In this document: positions 36,373 to 46,569 of the stretch, in pieces
Layout of the letters: each line of letters opens with the position of its first letter
How positions within the stretch are numbered: the first letter of the stretch is position 1
DNA from: Arenicellales bacterium
Lineage (GTDB): Bacteria; Pseudomonadota; Gammaproteobacteria; Arenicellales; JAHEKD01
Direction of reading: 5' to 3'
Assembly (NCBI GenBank): GCA_028284225.1
Contig: JANQSD010000007.1
Span: 1 to 64,000 of the forward strand
Length of the DNA stretch: 64,000 nucleotides
Program-made: the position numbers and the translations under genes
The notes under the pieces: generated by a model
Told to the model about the DNA's origin: nothing
The model's input: only the letters and a program-made list of their open reading frames with translations
Databases searched by the model: none

Positions 36373-37450
36373 CGGATAAGGCGGCAAGCTGATCGGCCTG
36401 ATATTCCGAGATTAACGGTTCAATGATCTGACCGAGATTCCCCGACATAACTTCTTCAAGCTTATAGAGTGTGAGGTTAATACGATGATCGGTCACCCGG
36501 CCCTGAGGGTAGTTATAAGTACGAATCCGCTCAGAACGGTCACCGCTACCGACAAGATTGCGACGGGTTTCAGCAACTTCTGTGCGTTGTGCCTGTTGTT
36601 CCTGATCAAGTAAGCGGGCTTGCAGGATTGACATGGCACGTGCACGATTTTTATGCTGGGAACGCTCATCCTGGCATTCCACTACAATGCCTGTTGGTAT
36701 ATGAGTAATACGAATTGCAGAGTCGGTTTTGTTAACATGTTGACCACCTGCACCCGAAGCACGAAACGTATCAATTCGCAAATCGTTGGTATTTATATCG
36801 ACTTGTTCAACTTCATCTGGCTCCGGCAATATCGCTACGGTACAGGCTGAGGTGTGAATACGTCCTTGGGTTTCCGTTTCAGGTACTCGTTGCACCCGAT
36901 GGGCACCGGATTCGAATTTAAGCTTGGAATAAGCACCTTTACCAATGACACGGGTGATGATTTCTTTATAGCCACCGTGCTCACCCAGGCTCTCGCTTAA
37001 GATTTCAACTTGCCATTTTTGTGATTGCGCAAAGCTTAAATACATGCGGAATAAATCACCTGAAAATATGGCCGCCTCGTCACCACCTGTGCCTGCTCGT
37101 ATTTCCAGGAAAATATTGCGATCATCGTTAGGGTCCTTAGGTAATAACAGCTTTTGTAAGTCAACTTGAATCTTTTCTATCGATGCTTTTAACTGGGGCA
37201 GTTCTTCCTGAGCCATAGCACGTATCTCGGCATCAGAATCGCTGAGCATTTCATTGGCAGCATCCAGTTCCTCCTGTAAACCACGATAGGTCTGGTACGT
37301 TTGTGCTACAGGATTTAACTCTGCCAGTTCAATTGATAAATCCCGAAACCGGTTTTGATCGCCAATAATATCCTGTGTCGACAGCAGGTGTTCGATTTCT
37401 TCCTGCCGATCTAACAGTTGTTCCAATTTTTGCTGGATATTTGGATTCAC
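36365..37450 (-). CDS. prfA: Peptide chain release factor 1
   Basis: RF1 of 361 residues from the GTG at 37450 ([20 protein letters not shown]), the usual family length; the frame extends ten codons further to a TTG. The catalytic GAGGQHVN lies at residues ~234-240, and the stop-codon-recognition region is normal. It reads UAA and UAG. It is followed directly by prmC, which modifies its GGQ glutamine. hemA, often upstream, is not present; a hypothetical gene and a terminator lie there instead. Confidence 0.93.
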   Translation of the reverse strand: MNPNIQQKLEQLLDRQEEIEHLLSTQDIIGDQNRFRDLSIELAELNPVAQTYQTYRGLQEELDAANEMLSDSDAEIRAMAQEELPQLKASIEKIQVDLQKLLLPKDPNDDRNIFLEIRAGTGGDEAAIFSGDLFRMYLSFAQSQKWQVEILSESLGEHGGYKEIITRVIGKGAYSKLKFESGAHRVQRVPETETQGRIHTSACTVAILPEPDEVEQVDINTNDLRIDTFRASGAGGQHVNKTDSAIRITHIPTGIVVECQDERSQHKNRARAMSILQARLLDQEQQAQRTEVAETRRNLVGSGDRSERIRTYNYPQGRVTDHRINLTLYKLEEVMSGNLGQIIEPLISEYQADQLAALSGE

Positions 37451-37506
37451 AAAACATGCACTGGTTGTATCGGAGGGCAATTGTACAACAAGCCTTGAGT
37501 GAAAAG

Positions 37507-37535
37507 AACAAAACCCGGACTAGCCGGGTTTTGTT
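37507..37535 (-). terminator. Rho-independent-type terminator before prfA
   Basis: A perfect 12-bp stem (AACAAAACCCGG at 37507-37518 with 37524-37535) encloses a 5-nt loop, with T/A-rich ends. It lies between the stop of the upstream minus-strand gene (37636) and the prfA start, so it ends the PPK2 unit. It could act in both directions. Confidence 0.7.
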
Positions 37536-37635
37536 AAAGGTACGATAGTAATGTTGTCAGAGCCCGTTTTATCACTGCCGTTGTGGATAAGTGGATTACC
37601 CGCAAGTACCAACAAATCCAGTTGAATCTGAATGT

Positions 37636-38415
37636 TTAAATTCTGGCGACCATGGGAACCAGAATATCCAGGTTGACACCGAAGAGCTTCTCAAATCGGG
37701 CCATTGCTGGAATACCGAATACAACGACAGGAGGCGTGAATGTTGCACCTGGAGCTGTCATTTGCTCCAGCATTAGCTTGACCATGGCTGTCTGGTAATC
37801 CGCAAACGCATCGATTGGAATAAATATACCTTGATCATCGGGGGCCGCTATCGGTGCGCCATCAATGACACGTTCATATAAGGGTGCATTGTCAGCATCA
37901 ATACCAACGGTTTCAAGCAGTTGCTCCCAACGATAAGGCACGGGGTCAGCTAAATAATCTTGTTGTTCAAGTAATCGCACCGGTGGGTAATGAAAAAATT
38001 GCAGCGACAATTGTGACAACATGGGCAAACCATGGGGCATAAAGAAATGCCATTTGCCGGTGTTATGCGGGTCCCATTGACCATTAGACTTGAGCCTGGG
38101 AATAACCTTGTGCCATGCATCTGCACCGATAGCCAGAAATTTGGGAACAACATCAGAATATGCTTGTGCCCTTAAAGGAAAAGCCTGTTCAGATGATGGG
38201 GCAGTCAAGGTAATAATACCTTGAGTATCGGTGACGGAGACTTGAATATTTAACGATCCGAATCCATCGCGTTTCAGTGTTTGTGAAAACCAATGCTCGA
38301 TAGCTAATTCCACCTTTGACGATGGAGAAGATTCGGGTAATGAATAGAGTGGTGCTAAATAAGAACTGCCCCCGCCTAATTCGATAATCGTACTATCTGG
38401 GACAAGGTCGGCCAC
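37636..38415 (-). CDS. Hypothetical protein next to PPK2
   Basis: A 259-residue soluble protein that starts with GTG six bases after the ppk2 stop, so the two are probably co-transcribed. It contains IIELGGGSSYLAPLYSL, a central region (KWHFFMPHGLPMLSQLSLQFF) and a late FGIPAMARFEKLFGVNL. I recognise no family and no catalytic motif. There is no signal peptide or membrane segment. Confidence 0.55.
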   Translation of the reverse strand: MADLVPDSTIIELGGGSSYLAPLYSLPESSPSSKVELAIEHWFSQTLKRDGFGSLNIQVSVTDTQGIITLTAPSSEQAFPLRAQAYSDVVPKFLAIGADAWHKVIPRLKSNGQWDPHNTGKWHFFMPHGLPMLSQLSLQFFHYPPVRLLEQQDYLADPVPYRWEQLLETVGIDADNAPLYERVIDGAPIAAPDDQGIFIPIDAFADYQTAMVKLMLEQMTAPGATFTPPVVVFGIPAMARFEKLFGVNLDILVPMVARI

Positions 38416-38421
38416 TGAATT

Positions 38422-39387
38422 TTAAACTAGGAATTCATCCTGATCCTCAATGACATGAGAAGACCGTCCCACGATCAGGTTATCAGGAGCATGAATCACG
38501 GATGTGTCTTTATCCGGGTAATCCAGAGAATGCAAGAAATGCAGTATGCAATTTAAACGTGCTCTTTTCTTGTCGTTTGACTTGATCACAATCCAGGGTG
38601 CATCAGCAGTGTCAGTATAGAAAAACATGGCTTTTTTAGCTCGGGTATAAGCATCCCATTTGTCCATTGATTCGCGGTCAATAGGGCTTAGTTTCCATTG
38701 TTTGAGTGGATCGGTTTCGCGCGAAAGAAAACGGCGCCGCTGTTCATCCTGAGTGACCGAAAACCAGTATTTGTATAATCTGATTCCTGAGTTGACTAAC
38801 ATACGTTCCAGGTTTGGAGTTTCTCGCATGAATTCCAGATATTCTGTAGGTGAACAAAAACCCATGACTCGTTCAACTCCAGCACGATTGTACCAGGAGC
38901 GGTCATACAACACGATTTCACCACTGGTTGGAAAATGTTGTATGTAGCGCTGAAAGTACCATTGGCCACGTTCACGTTCGCTCGGTTTTTCCAGGGCTAC
39001 AACGCGCGCACTACGAGGATTTAAATGTTCGGTAAACCGCTTGATAGTACCGCCTTTGCCCGCCGCATCACGGCCTTCAAATAGGAGTATAAACCTTTGC
39101 CCGGTTTCCTTTATCCAGCTTTGTGCTTTGAGTAGTTCGGCTTGAATTTCTTTTTTCTTTTGTTCGTAAGGTTTGCGCTTTAACTTGGTTTTGTAAGGGT
39201 AGATTCCTTCCTTGAAAAGATCCTTGATATTATCAGGGCTATGATGAAGATTATAAAGTGCACTATGATATTCTGAATCCTCTGCAGAGGTGGTTTCAGT
39301 TTTTTCTGCCGATGCCTTGTCCACCTGGTCTTTAGTTGAATTATTTTCCTGTTTTGAATCAGAATTGACTGCTGTTTTTAAATCCAT
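38422..39387 (-). CDS. ppk2: Polyphosphate kinase 2
   Basis: A 321-residue PPK2 family enzyme. It has the Walker A-like GRDAAGKGG (105-113), YDRSWYNRAGVERVMG (Walker B and lid region) and the usual DKWDAYTRAKKAMFFYTDT. A low-complexity acidic N-terminus of ~40 residues precedes the domain. It uses polyphosphate to phosphorylate nucleoside diphosphates (class I) in the cytoplasm. The downstream hypothetical gene is likely in the same unit. Confidence 0.9.
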   Translation of the reverse strand: MDLKTAVNSDSKQENNSTKDQVDKASAEKTETTSAEDSEYHSALYNLHHSPDNIKDLFKEGIYPYKTKLKRKPYEQKKKEIQAELLKAQSWIKETGQRFILLFEGRDAAGKGGTIKRFTEHLNPRSARVVALEKPSERERGQWYFQRYIQHFPTSGEIVLYDRSWYNRAGVERVMGFCSPTEYLEFMRETPNLERMLVNSGIRLYKYWFSVTQDEQRRRFLSRETDPLKQWKLSPIDRESMDKWDAYTRAKKAMFFYTDTADAPWIVIKSNDKKRARLNCILHFLHSLDYPDKDTSVIHAPDNLIVGRSSHVIEDQDEFLV

Positions 39388-39494
39388 TATTGCCTCCGGA
39401 AATACCTTAAAAAATTAAAGGTTATTAGATGTTTTTTAATTTTACAACAATAGTCCTAAAGATTCATTGTTACAAATAAATTTGTATACTAAAA

Positions 39495-39788
39495 CTAAGT
39501 AAATGTTCTCATCGCCCAAACAACGAAAATTCCCGCAATCATGGTGATTGGAAGATTGCGGGTTAATACAGCAACGATCAAGGCGGCAATTGCGCCAGTC
39601 CATTCATTAATCCCTCCACTGCTTAATATGACCGCTACCAGAGATACGATTAAGCATCCCGGTAAGGCGTTTAGGGCTCTAGTCCAGGGACCGCTGGTTG
39701 GTAGATGTTGACCGATCACCACACCCAGGAAACGGACACAAAAGGTCGCAGCAGCTAATAACAGCGTTAGTAATACCGGATCAGACAT
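39495..39788 (-). CDS. azlD: AzlD-type branched-chain amino acid exporter subunit
   Basis: A 97-residue membrane protein with about four segments matching AzlD (VRFLGVVIGQHLP, AVLTRNLPITMIAGI). I start at ATG 39788, which overlaps the azlC stop by 8 bases; the frame continues nine codons further. It forms an export pair with AzlC for branched-chain amino acids. Confidence 0.85.
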   Translation of the reverse strand: MSDPVLLTLLLAAATFCVRFLGVVIGQHLPTSGPWTRALNALPGCLIVSLVAVILSSGGINEWTGAIAALIVAVLTRNLPITMIAGIFVVWAMRTFT

Positions 39789-40473
39789 CGCGAGTAAAAC
39801 TTGCTGTTGCAGCACCTGCTAAACCGCCGGCGACAATTGACCAAGATGAATCAAACAGTTGCAGTCGCGTGCTAATCATGACCACAGCTATAGAAATTAA
39901 CCAGGGCAATAAATCTTTTTTGCCACGCCATAATGATCGTGAGATGGCAATAAAAGCGGCGGTGAAGGCAAAATCAATGGCATAGGTTGCAGGATCGGGT
40001 ATATAACTGGAAAAGATCACACCTAAAATACCGGCTGCAATCCATACCAGCATAATAGTGAATCCTGATCCGACTAAAAACCAGTAACCGACATTAAATC
40101 CCTCTGAGCGTTTGGCCAGAGTCAATGCCCAGTTCTCATCGGAAGACAAATGCGCCCCCAAGGCACGTTGCCAAAGTGGACGAGCTGCAAATAGATCGCG
40201 AATCGAGGCTGTAATTAAAATCAAACGCAGGTTTAATGCTAATCCAGCGATAAAGGCCGTAAACACAGTTGCACCTGCGATTATGCGTTCGACAGCAACG
40301 ATTTGAGCTGAACCGGCAAATACTAATGCTCCCATCATACCGATATTGGTCCAGCTGAACCCGGCTTGTGAAGCTAAAAGCCCGAATGCCAGGCCATACA
40401 TGCCTACACCGATTGCCAGCGGGATGATGGATTTAACCCCAAAGAAAAAATCTTTGTACCAATGTGATTTCAT
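39781..40473 (-). CDS. azlC: AzlC-type branched-chain amino acid exporter subunit
   Basis: A 230-residue membrane protein with the AzlC signature region GMYGLAFGLLASQAGFSWTNIGMMGALVFAGSAQIVAVERI. It has 5-6 segments. It is coupled to azlD. The family exports branched-chain amino acids or analogues. No Lrp-type regulator is adjacent. Confidence 0.88.
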   Translation of the reverse strand: MKSHWYKDFFFGVKSIIPLAIGVGMYGLAFGLLASQAGFSWTNIGMMGALVFAGSAQIVAVERIIAGATVFTAFIAGLALNLRLILITASIRDLFAARPLWQRALGAHLSSDENWALTLAKRSEGFNVGYWFLVGSGFTIMLVWIAAGILGVIFSSYIPDPATYAIDFAFTAAFIAISRSLWRGKKDLLPWLISIAVVMISTRLQLFDSSWSIVAGGLAGAATASFTRDV

Positions 40474-40515
40474 TTTTGATTGATTGAAATTTAACCCGGA
40501 TTATGCAGATGTTTA

Positions 40516-41265
40516 CTAACTCCCTTCCTTCTTATGTTTAAACTCCCCAAACTCCAAGAAACTTAATATCTGTTTAATAACATCATCCTTATTCATAATA
40601 AAAGTATGGCCATGGTCGACAATCAAAAAATCCTTCATCTCATTCAATTTAGAGCTGGTTACCGATACTTTGCCGTCGTCCTCACCGGGGATTAACCAGG
40701 AGAACCAGGGGTCGGAACTTGAATTACCGATAATGATGCCGATCTCACCCTCTATTGGATTGAGTTGATTGGGCACGCTATTTTGATCGGTGCCAAGTTG
40801 TTGGCCAACCGGTCCGGTGATGAATTGGAAGATTTTGAGAGCTTTAAGTTGATCGACGATTTCACTGCCTTTATTAGGCGGGCTTAGCATCACAATTCGG
40901 TTAAGGTTATCGATATTGTGATCCTGTAAATAATAGCGAATCAGAATGCCACCTAATGAGTGTGTAACAAAATTTATCTCGTTAATGCCTTGTGACTTAC
41001 AGAATTCAAGCGCAGGTTCGATAGCCAGTTTGGCTAAATCGGAAATTGGTTTTTCTCTGGACGGATAAGTTTCATTCCATACTTTGTAACTATTTCCGCT
41101 TAATGCATCAGCAATTTTGTTCATAGAGCTACTGGTTCGTCCCAACCCATGTAAGACGATGACGCAGGATGTTGCCTTGGTAGTTGTGCTATTTTCAGCC
41201 ATCATTGATTTACCTAATAAAAAACCAGCCAGCACTAATAAAATCAAAACATATTTAGAACTCAT
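40516..41265 (-). CDS. Secreted alpha/beta hydrolase, lipase/esterase-like
   Basis: A 249-residue hydrolase with an N-terminal signal or anchor segment (YVLILLVLAGFLLGKSMM). It has VLHGLGRTSSSMNKIADAL (oxyanion region) and the nucleophile elbow THSLGG with Ser. A likely acid residue is in PGEDDGKV, and the histidine in DHGHTFIMN. It resembles PGAP1-like or triacylglycerol lipase folds. It is alone on the minus strand between azlC and a PlsC-like gene. Confidence 0.8.
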   Translation of the reverse strand: MSSKYVLILLVLAGFLLGKSMMAENSTTTKATSCVIVLHGLGRTSSSMNKIADALSGNSYKVWNETYPSREKPISDLAKLAIEPALEFCKSQGINEINFVTHSLGGILIRYYLQDHNIDNLNRIVMLSPPNKGSEIVDQLKALKIFQFITGPVGQQLGTDQNSVPNQLNPIEGEIGIIIGNSSSDPWFSWLIPGEDDGKVSVTSSKLNEMKDFLIVDHGHTFIMNKDDVIKQILSFLEFGEFKHKKEGS

Positions 41266-41308
41266 CTCAAAATTCCTATGCGTGTTGATACATTGTTAAA
41301 CACTCACT

Positions 41309-41334
41309 CAAAATGCTCATTTACTCTATATAAA
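41309..41334. repeat. Copy of a dispersed intergenic repeat
   Basis: Contains CAAAATGCTCATTTAC, identical to 27253-27268, followed by diverged similar sequence up to about 41400, ending TTTTGAGATAGGTTC. Confidence 0.5.
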
Positions 41335-41399
41335 TTGCGCTTTTTCGTTCGTTTTTGCCTGGTCTGAACATCGCCAATAAATTTTGAGATAGGTTCTAG

Positions 41400-42758
41400 T
41401 CATGATTCGGCTCTATCGTGTTTATCGATGAGCCGGTTAGCAATCTTAACCAACTTGGCCAACTCACGTTCCAGATTATTGCGCTTGGCAATGAGGTGTT
41501 CTTTGAGACCTCGATTGCGCACGAATAGAAAAAACACATAAATATTTTCCTTAATGCTAAAAATGTCTTTGTGCATTCTTAGTACTATTGCTGAGCCGAC
41601 AACTAAGCTAAAGAAATAAGCCAGCATTATTGTTAAACCGAAATATTGATAAACTAAATAGATTTGCAGGCCCCAGAACATTGTAAACAGGACAAATCCA
41701 AGCAGTATTTTGGTGGTGTCATATTGATCGCTGCTTTTAGCGAAAAACCGTGCCAGGTGGCGAGTTAAATAAAATGGAATAAAACTATTTAGCACAGTCC
41801 AAAAGAATAAAGGCAGGCCTATTAGTAAGATAGTCAGTATTTTCAAGCTATACCAAATCACTAAAAAAGGGCGGTACGCTACAGTCAGATGATAGTCTTT
41901 AATGCCGAGGCTACGGCAGACTTGTTCGAAACGCTTTAAATCTCTGGTGACTTGTTCGATTAATTCGGGCTGTCGCTGACGTAATAGCCGATGTCTGGCA
42001 ATAATACGTTTCAATGTTTGAAAGCGTTGTAATAAATTGCGTTTGCGATATTTGCCATGACGCAGGGCGAAGAAGCGTTCGATCTTCGATACCAGTTCCA
42101 GGTCCTCCCAGTTGTCCGTATTTATCGTTACATCACGAAGACCTTCCGTCAGACGCCTTGTTATCACCCTGACATGCAGTTCATGCTTGATATCATTAGG
42201 AACAGATAAATCAACGGGCTGACCAAAATACACCAAAACATCACCGCGGAATTTGCCTTTGTTAGTAAAGGTCAAACCAACCGGAATCAAAACCGGTTCT
42301 GCTTTACCACGTTCACAGGTGCCTAGTGCCATGCGAGCTGCTCCGGTCTTTAACTGCTGGACTTGCGATTGACTATGGCTTTGTCCTTCGGGGAAAATGA
42401 TAATCCACTCACCTTGTTCTAGTAGTTCATAGACTTTTCTGAAGGTGTCTTTATTTTGAGTTGGATCAGTACCTTGATCCTGAGAGCGATAAATCGGCAC
42501 AGCTCCGATTAATTTTAATACGGGCTTCAACCAGAGCTTTTTAAACAGGCCACTGCGAGCAAGGGGGCGCATCACTTTGCTGCTTGCTGCCTGAACTAAA
42601 ATAGGATCAACCAGAGCATTAACATGATTGGCGCAGAAAATAACACCCCGATCTTTAGGGATATTCTCAAGGCCTGCAACTTCATAATTGCGATAAAAAA
42701 TAGTTATCGCCAGTTGGCAAAAGCCACGCCAGAACTTTAGTGCAAGTGATGTAAACAT
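41400..42758 (-). CDS. Membrane-bound PlsC-like acyltransferase
   Basis: A 452-residue protein. The acyltransferase domain in the first ~230 residues has CANHVNALVDP, FPEGQSHS and PVGLTFTN. Five residues lie between His and Asp instead of the usual four; this NHxNALxDP form resembles Gpt2/GAT1-type glycerol-3-phosphate acyltransferases. The C-terminal half holds at least three hydrophobic segments and a basic coiled tail. It likely acylates glycerol-3-phosphate or lysophosphatidate at the inner membrane. It is a single gene; the 26 bases before yejF hold nothing else. Confidence 0.78.
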   Translation of the reverse strand: MFTSLALKFWRGFCQLAITIFYRNYEVAGLENIPKDRGVIFCANHVNALVDPILVQAASSKVMRPLARSGLFKKLWLKPVLKLIGAVPIYRSQDQGTDPTQNKDTFRKVYELLEQGEWIIIFPEGQSHSQSQVQQLKTGAARMALGTCERGKAEPVLIPVGLTFTNKGKFRGDVLVYFGQPVDLSVPNDIKHELHVRVITRRLTEGLRDVTINTDNWEDLELVSKIERFFALRHGKYRKRNLLQRFQTLKRIIARHRLLRQRQPELIEQVTRDLKRFEQVCRSLGIKDYHLTVAYRPFLVIWYSLKILTILLIGLPLFFWTVLNSFIPFYLTRHLARFFAKSSDQYDTTKILLGFVLFTMFWGLQIYLVYQYFGLTIMLAYFFSLVVGSAIVLRMHKDIFSIKENIYVFFLFVRNRGLKEHLIAKRNNLERELAKLVKIANRLIDKHDRAES

Positions 42759-42784
42759 TAGATTGTTTTATTTATGAATCTAAA

Positions 42785-44413
42785 TTATACGGTCTTTGCA
42801 GATTTTAGATCATATGCAGCATTTAACAATGTGCGAGTATAAGTTTGTTGGGGTTGATTGAAGATTTTGTCACTGTTGCCTTGTTCAACAACCTCGCCAT
42901 TTCTCAGCACCAGGATTTTATGGCTCACAGCTCTGACAACTTTCAAATCATGACTGATAAAGATGTAGGCTATTTTGTGCTTATCTTGTAATTCACGCAG
43001 TAAATCAATCACCTGAGACTGAACCGTGCGGTCCAGAGCAGAGGTTGGTTCATCCAGTACGATTAGCTTGGGTTTGAGTATTAAAGCGCGGGCAATACAG
43101 ATACGTTGGCGTTGTCCACCGGAAAACTCATGCGGATAACGATGGCGAGATTCTGGGTCCAAACCAACCTCCCGTAACGCCTCTATAATAAGATTTTCTC
43201 TTTCAACATCATCGGGACATAAGTCATGTGCAACTAAACCTTCCGCGATAATTTGTTGTATTGACATGCGTGGACTTAAACTGCCGAAGGGATCTTGAAA
43301 GACGATTTGCATATCCTGACGCAAATCACGTAAATCGGAACCTTTTACGGCAGAAATATTTTTGCCAAGAAAAACAATCTCACCTTCAGGCTTATATAAT
43401 CGTAATAACGCAAATGCCAGGGTGGTTTTACCTGAGCCTGATTCCCCAACAATACCAATAGTCTCAGCTTGCCGAATAGTTAGATCAACATCATTAACTG
43501 CTTTAATATGATCGACAGTTCGCTTAAAGACACCTTTTTTAATTGGAAACCAAACCTTTATATTTCTGCCGGTTAGGATTTCCCGGGCGTTTTCAGCAAC
43601 TGGCTCAGGGGCTCCGAATGGCTCCGCATGAATTAGTTTTTGAGTGTATGGGTGCTGGGGGTTGGCATAAATTTCAGTTGTATCTCCTTGCTCGACGATT
43701 TCTCCTTCCTTCATAACTGCAACACGATCAGAAACGTGTTTAACTACATTGAGATCGTGGCTAATCAAAATTACACTCAAACCATGCTGTTTCTGCAAGT
43801 CACCGATCAAATCCAGAATTTGACGCTGAATGGTTACATCAAGTGCCGTAGTAGGCTCATCTGCAATTAAAATCTCCGGTTCATTAGCTAACGCCATCGC
43901 GATCATAACTCGTTGACGTTGTCCACCGGAAAGCTGATGTGGATAATGTTCTAATCGTTTTTGAGGTTCTTTTATTCCTACCTGGTCGAGCAATTCAAGC
44001 ACTCTTTTTTGGGCCTTCGATCGACTCATAGATTGATGAAGAATTAACACTTCGTTAATTTGTTTTTCTATCGTATGTAAAGGATTTAAAGCGGTTAGCG
44101 GTTCTTGAAAGATCATTGCAATGTCATCACCACGAATACGCCTTAGTGTTTTATCAGGTAACGTCAATAAATCTTTGCCTTGATAAAAAATCTTTCCTGT
44201 AGGATGGGAAGCATAGGGATAAGGTAAAAGCTTCATGATTGACATGGCGCTTACTGATTTGCCAGAGCCGGATTCGCCAACAATCGCGAGTGTTTCTGCC
44301 TTCAAAAGATCAAAACTAATATTCTTAACTGCATGCACTACTTGTTTTGTTGTATTGAAATCAACGGACAAGTCTCTAACTTGCAGTACAGGAGAATTTT
44401 GCGCTTGCGTCAT
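42785..44413 (-). CDS. yejF: YejF: ABC transporter ATPase of a peptide importer
   Basis: A 542-residue fused protein with two ATPase domains. Walker A motifs GESGSGKS and GESGSGKT, signatures LSGGQRQRV and FSGGQRQRI, and Walker B ILIADEPTTALD and IVLDEPTSALD are all intact. This tandem organisation is typical of YejF. It energises uptake of peptides (in E. coli, also microcin C) through the YejBE channel. It starts within the last bases of yejE. The order in the operon is yejA-yejB-yejE-yejF. Confidence 0.92.
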   Translation of the reverse strand: MTQAQNSPVLQVRDLSVDFNTTKQVVHAVKNISFDLLKAETLAIVGESGSGKSVSAMSIMKLLPYPYASHPTGKIFYQGKDLLTLPDKTLRRIRGDDIAMIFQEPLTALNPLHTIEKQINEVLILHQSMSRSKAQKRVLELLDQVGIKEPQKRLEHYPHQLSGGQRQRVMIAMALANEPEILIADEPTTALDVTIQRQILDLIGDLQKQHGLSVILISHDLNVVKHVSDRVAVMKEGEIVEQGDTTEIYANPQHPYTQKLIHAEPFGAPEPVAENAREILTGRNIKVWFPIKKGVFKRTVDHIKAVNDVDLTIRQAETIGIVGESGSGKTTLAFALLRLYKPEGEIVFLGKNISAVKGSDLRDLRQDMQIVFQDPFGSLSPRMSIQQIIAEGLVAHDLCPDDVERENLIIEALREVGLDPESRHRYPHEFSGGQRQRICIARALILKPKLIVLDEPTSALDRTVQSQVIDLLRELQDKHKIAYIFISHDLKVVRAVSHKILVLRNGEVVEQGNSDKIFNQPQQTYTRTLLNAAYDLKSAKTV

Positions 44414-45444
44414 CCCCTTGCTCCTGATTTATGCGGGTCAAACGCATCACGCACGGCTTCACCAATAAACACCAGTAAGCTTAAAAGTATTGCTAGAGTA
44501 AAAAAAGCAGAAAAGCCTAACCATGGTGAATTTAAATTGTTTTTGCCTTGATTTAACATCTCTCCTAATGAGGCTGAGCCAGCAGGTAGCCCTAATCCTA
44601 AGAAGTCCAAACTGGTTAACGAAGTAATTGCACCAGTTAAAATAAATGGCATGAACGTCAATATCGCGACCATCGCGTTAGGTAAAGTGTGACGCCACAT
44701 AATAGTAAAGTCTTTCACCCCCAAGGCTTTGGCAGCACGAATGTAATCATAATTTCGAGCTTTCAGGAATTCTGCACGTACAACCGCGACCAATCCTGTC
44801 CAGGCGAAAAGTAGCATTATTCCTAATAGAGAGAAAAAGCCGGGTGTAATAATACTGGACATAATAATAAGTAGATACAGAACCGGCAGGCCTTCCCAGA
44901 TTTCTATAAATCGCTGGGCAATTAAATCCAGGCGCCCACCAAAATAACCTTGAATTCCACCGGCCATGACTCCGACTATGGAGCTGATGATGGTTAAACA
45001 GAGTCCGAATAAAATCGAAATTCGTAAGCCATAAATGACTCGTGCCAGTACGTCACGGGCTTGATCATCTGTGCCCAACCAATGTTTTTTTGATGGTGGT
45101 GCCGGTGCGGGTACTTCCAGATCATAATCAATAGTATTGTAGGAGTATCGAATTAGCGGCCAGATCATCCATCCTTGTTCGTTAATTAGTTCTTGGATAT
45201 ATGGATCTGTGTAGTCCGCTGCCACATCAAAGTCGCCGCCAAATTCAGTTTCCGGATAATAATTAAAAATCGGGGTGTAATATTGTTCTTTGAACTTGAT
45301 TAATAAGGGTTTGTCATTGGCAATAAAATCGGCTAGCAGACAAATAACCAATACAACTATAAATATCCACAATGACCACCAACCGCGCTTATTAGCTTTG
45401 AAATTGTCCAGGCGCCGTTGAGTTAGCGGTGTAGGCTTAAACAT
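44410..45444 (-). CDS. yejE: YejE: ABC transporter permease
   Basis: A 344-residue permease. I use the ATG at 45444 ([23 protein letters not shown]), which overlaps the yejB stop by 8 bases; the frame itself continues to 45495. It carries the periplasmic insert with [19 protein letters not shown], and the EAA-type loop [14 protein letters not shown]. About six membrane segments. It forms the channel with YejB. Confidence 0.9.
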   Translation of the reverse strand: MFKPTPLTQRRLDNFKANKRGWWSLWIFIVVLVICLLADFIANDKPLLIKFKEQYYTPIFNYYPETEFGGDFDVAADYTDPYIQELINEQGWMIWPLIRYSYNTIDYDLEVPAPAPPSKKHWLGTDDQARDVLARVIYGLRISILFGLCLTIISSIVGVMAGGIQGYFGGRLDLIAQRFIEIWEGLPVLYLLIIMSSIITPGFFSLLGIMLLFAWTGLVAVVRAEFLKARNYDYIRAAKALGVKDFTIMWRHTLPNAMVAILTFMPFILTGAITSLTSLDFLGLGLPAGSASLGEMLNQGKNNLNSPWLGFSAFFTLAILLSLLVFIGEAVRDAFDPHKSGARG

Positions 45445-46534
45445 CTCTGGCCTCAAAATCGATACGCGGATCAATAAGATGATAGGTAATGTCACGGATG
45501 ATCTGCATGACTAGCCCTAACAGGGTGAAAATAAATAGCACAGCAAATACAACAGGATAGTCACGATTAATAGCCGATTCGTAACCCAATAATCCCAGGC
45601 CGTCCAAAGAAAAAATCACCTCAATTAATAACGAACCGGTAAAGAAAATACCTATAAATGCGGCTGGAAATCCTGCTATCACAATCAACATTGCATTGCG
45701 AAAAACATGCCCGTAAAGCACTTGCTTCTGAGTCAAGCCTTTAGCGCGGGCGGTAATGACATATTGTTGTTTGATTTGCTCGAGAAATGAGTTTTTAGTT
45801 AGCATTGTCAAGCTGGCGAAAGCACCGATCACCAAAGCTGTTACCGGTAGGACTAAATGCCAGAAATAATCGGCAATTTTACCTATGGTTGATAAATCAT
45901 CCCAACCTGGTGAAACCAACCCTCGCAATGGAAATATGTCGAAATAACGTCCACCTGAAAAAAGCACAATCAGTAAAATAGCAAATAGAAAACTGGGAAT
46001 GGCATTGCCAACAATAATTGCTGTGCTGGTCCATACATCAAACTTAGAACCGTCGTTAATCGCCTTGCGGATTCCTAGCGGAATAGAGACAAGATAAACG
46101 ATGAGTGTCGTCCATAGGCCTAAAGAGATGGACACCGGCATTTTTTCAATAATCAATTCAATTACCGTCGCATCCCTGAAATAACTTTCACCAAAATCAA
46201 AGCGCAGGTAATTTTTAAGCATGGTCCAGAAACGTTCATGAGCCGGTTTGTCAAAACCAAATTGCTTTTCTATTTTTTCGATTATGTCAGGCCTTAATCC
46301 TTGCGCTCCTCGATATTTGCTTACGCCGTCGTCGGTTGAGGCTTGTGCTCCCTGAAAATCACCTGAACTGCCAGTGAAGTTTGCTGTAGCTGAGACTGCT
46401 TGACCCTGTAATTCGGCAATAGCTTGCTCAACTGGTCCGCCAGGGGCGAATTGAATAATGACAAAGTTGATCAACATAATGCCGAGCAGGGTTGGAATGA
46501 CCAACAACAAGCGTCTGATTATGTAGGCAAACAT
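45437..46534 (-). CDS. yejB: YejB: ABC transporter permease
   Basis: A 365-residue permease starting [37 protein letters not shown], typical of the DppB-like subunit. It has the long loop before [11 protein letters not shown] and the EAA loop [19 protein letters not shown]. It precedes yejE with an 8-base overlap. It is the second gene after the binding protein. Confidence 0.9.
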   Translation of the reverse strand: MFAYIIRRLLLVIPTLLGIMLINFVIIQFAPGGPVEQAIAELQGQAVSATANFTGSSGDFQGAQASTDDGVSKYRGAQGLRPDIIEKIEKQFGFDKPAHERFWTMLKNYLRFDFGESYFRDATVIELIIEKMPVSISLGLWTTLIVYLVSIPLGIRKAINDGSKFDVWTSTAIIVGNAIPSFLFAILLIVLFSGGRYFDIFPLRGLVSPGWDDLSTIGKIADYFWHLVLPVTALVIGAFASLTMLTKNSFLEQIKQQYVITARAKGLTQKQVLYGHVFRNAMLIVIAGFPAAFIGIFFTGSLLIEVIFSLDGLGLLGYESAINRDYPVVFAVLFIFTLLGLVMQIIRDITYHLIDPRIDFEARDV

Positions 46535-46569
46535 TTAGGGTTATGTTGGGTTTATCAGAAAGTAAGGTT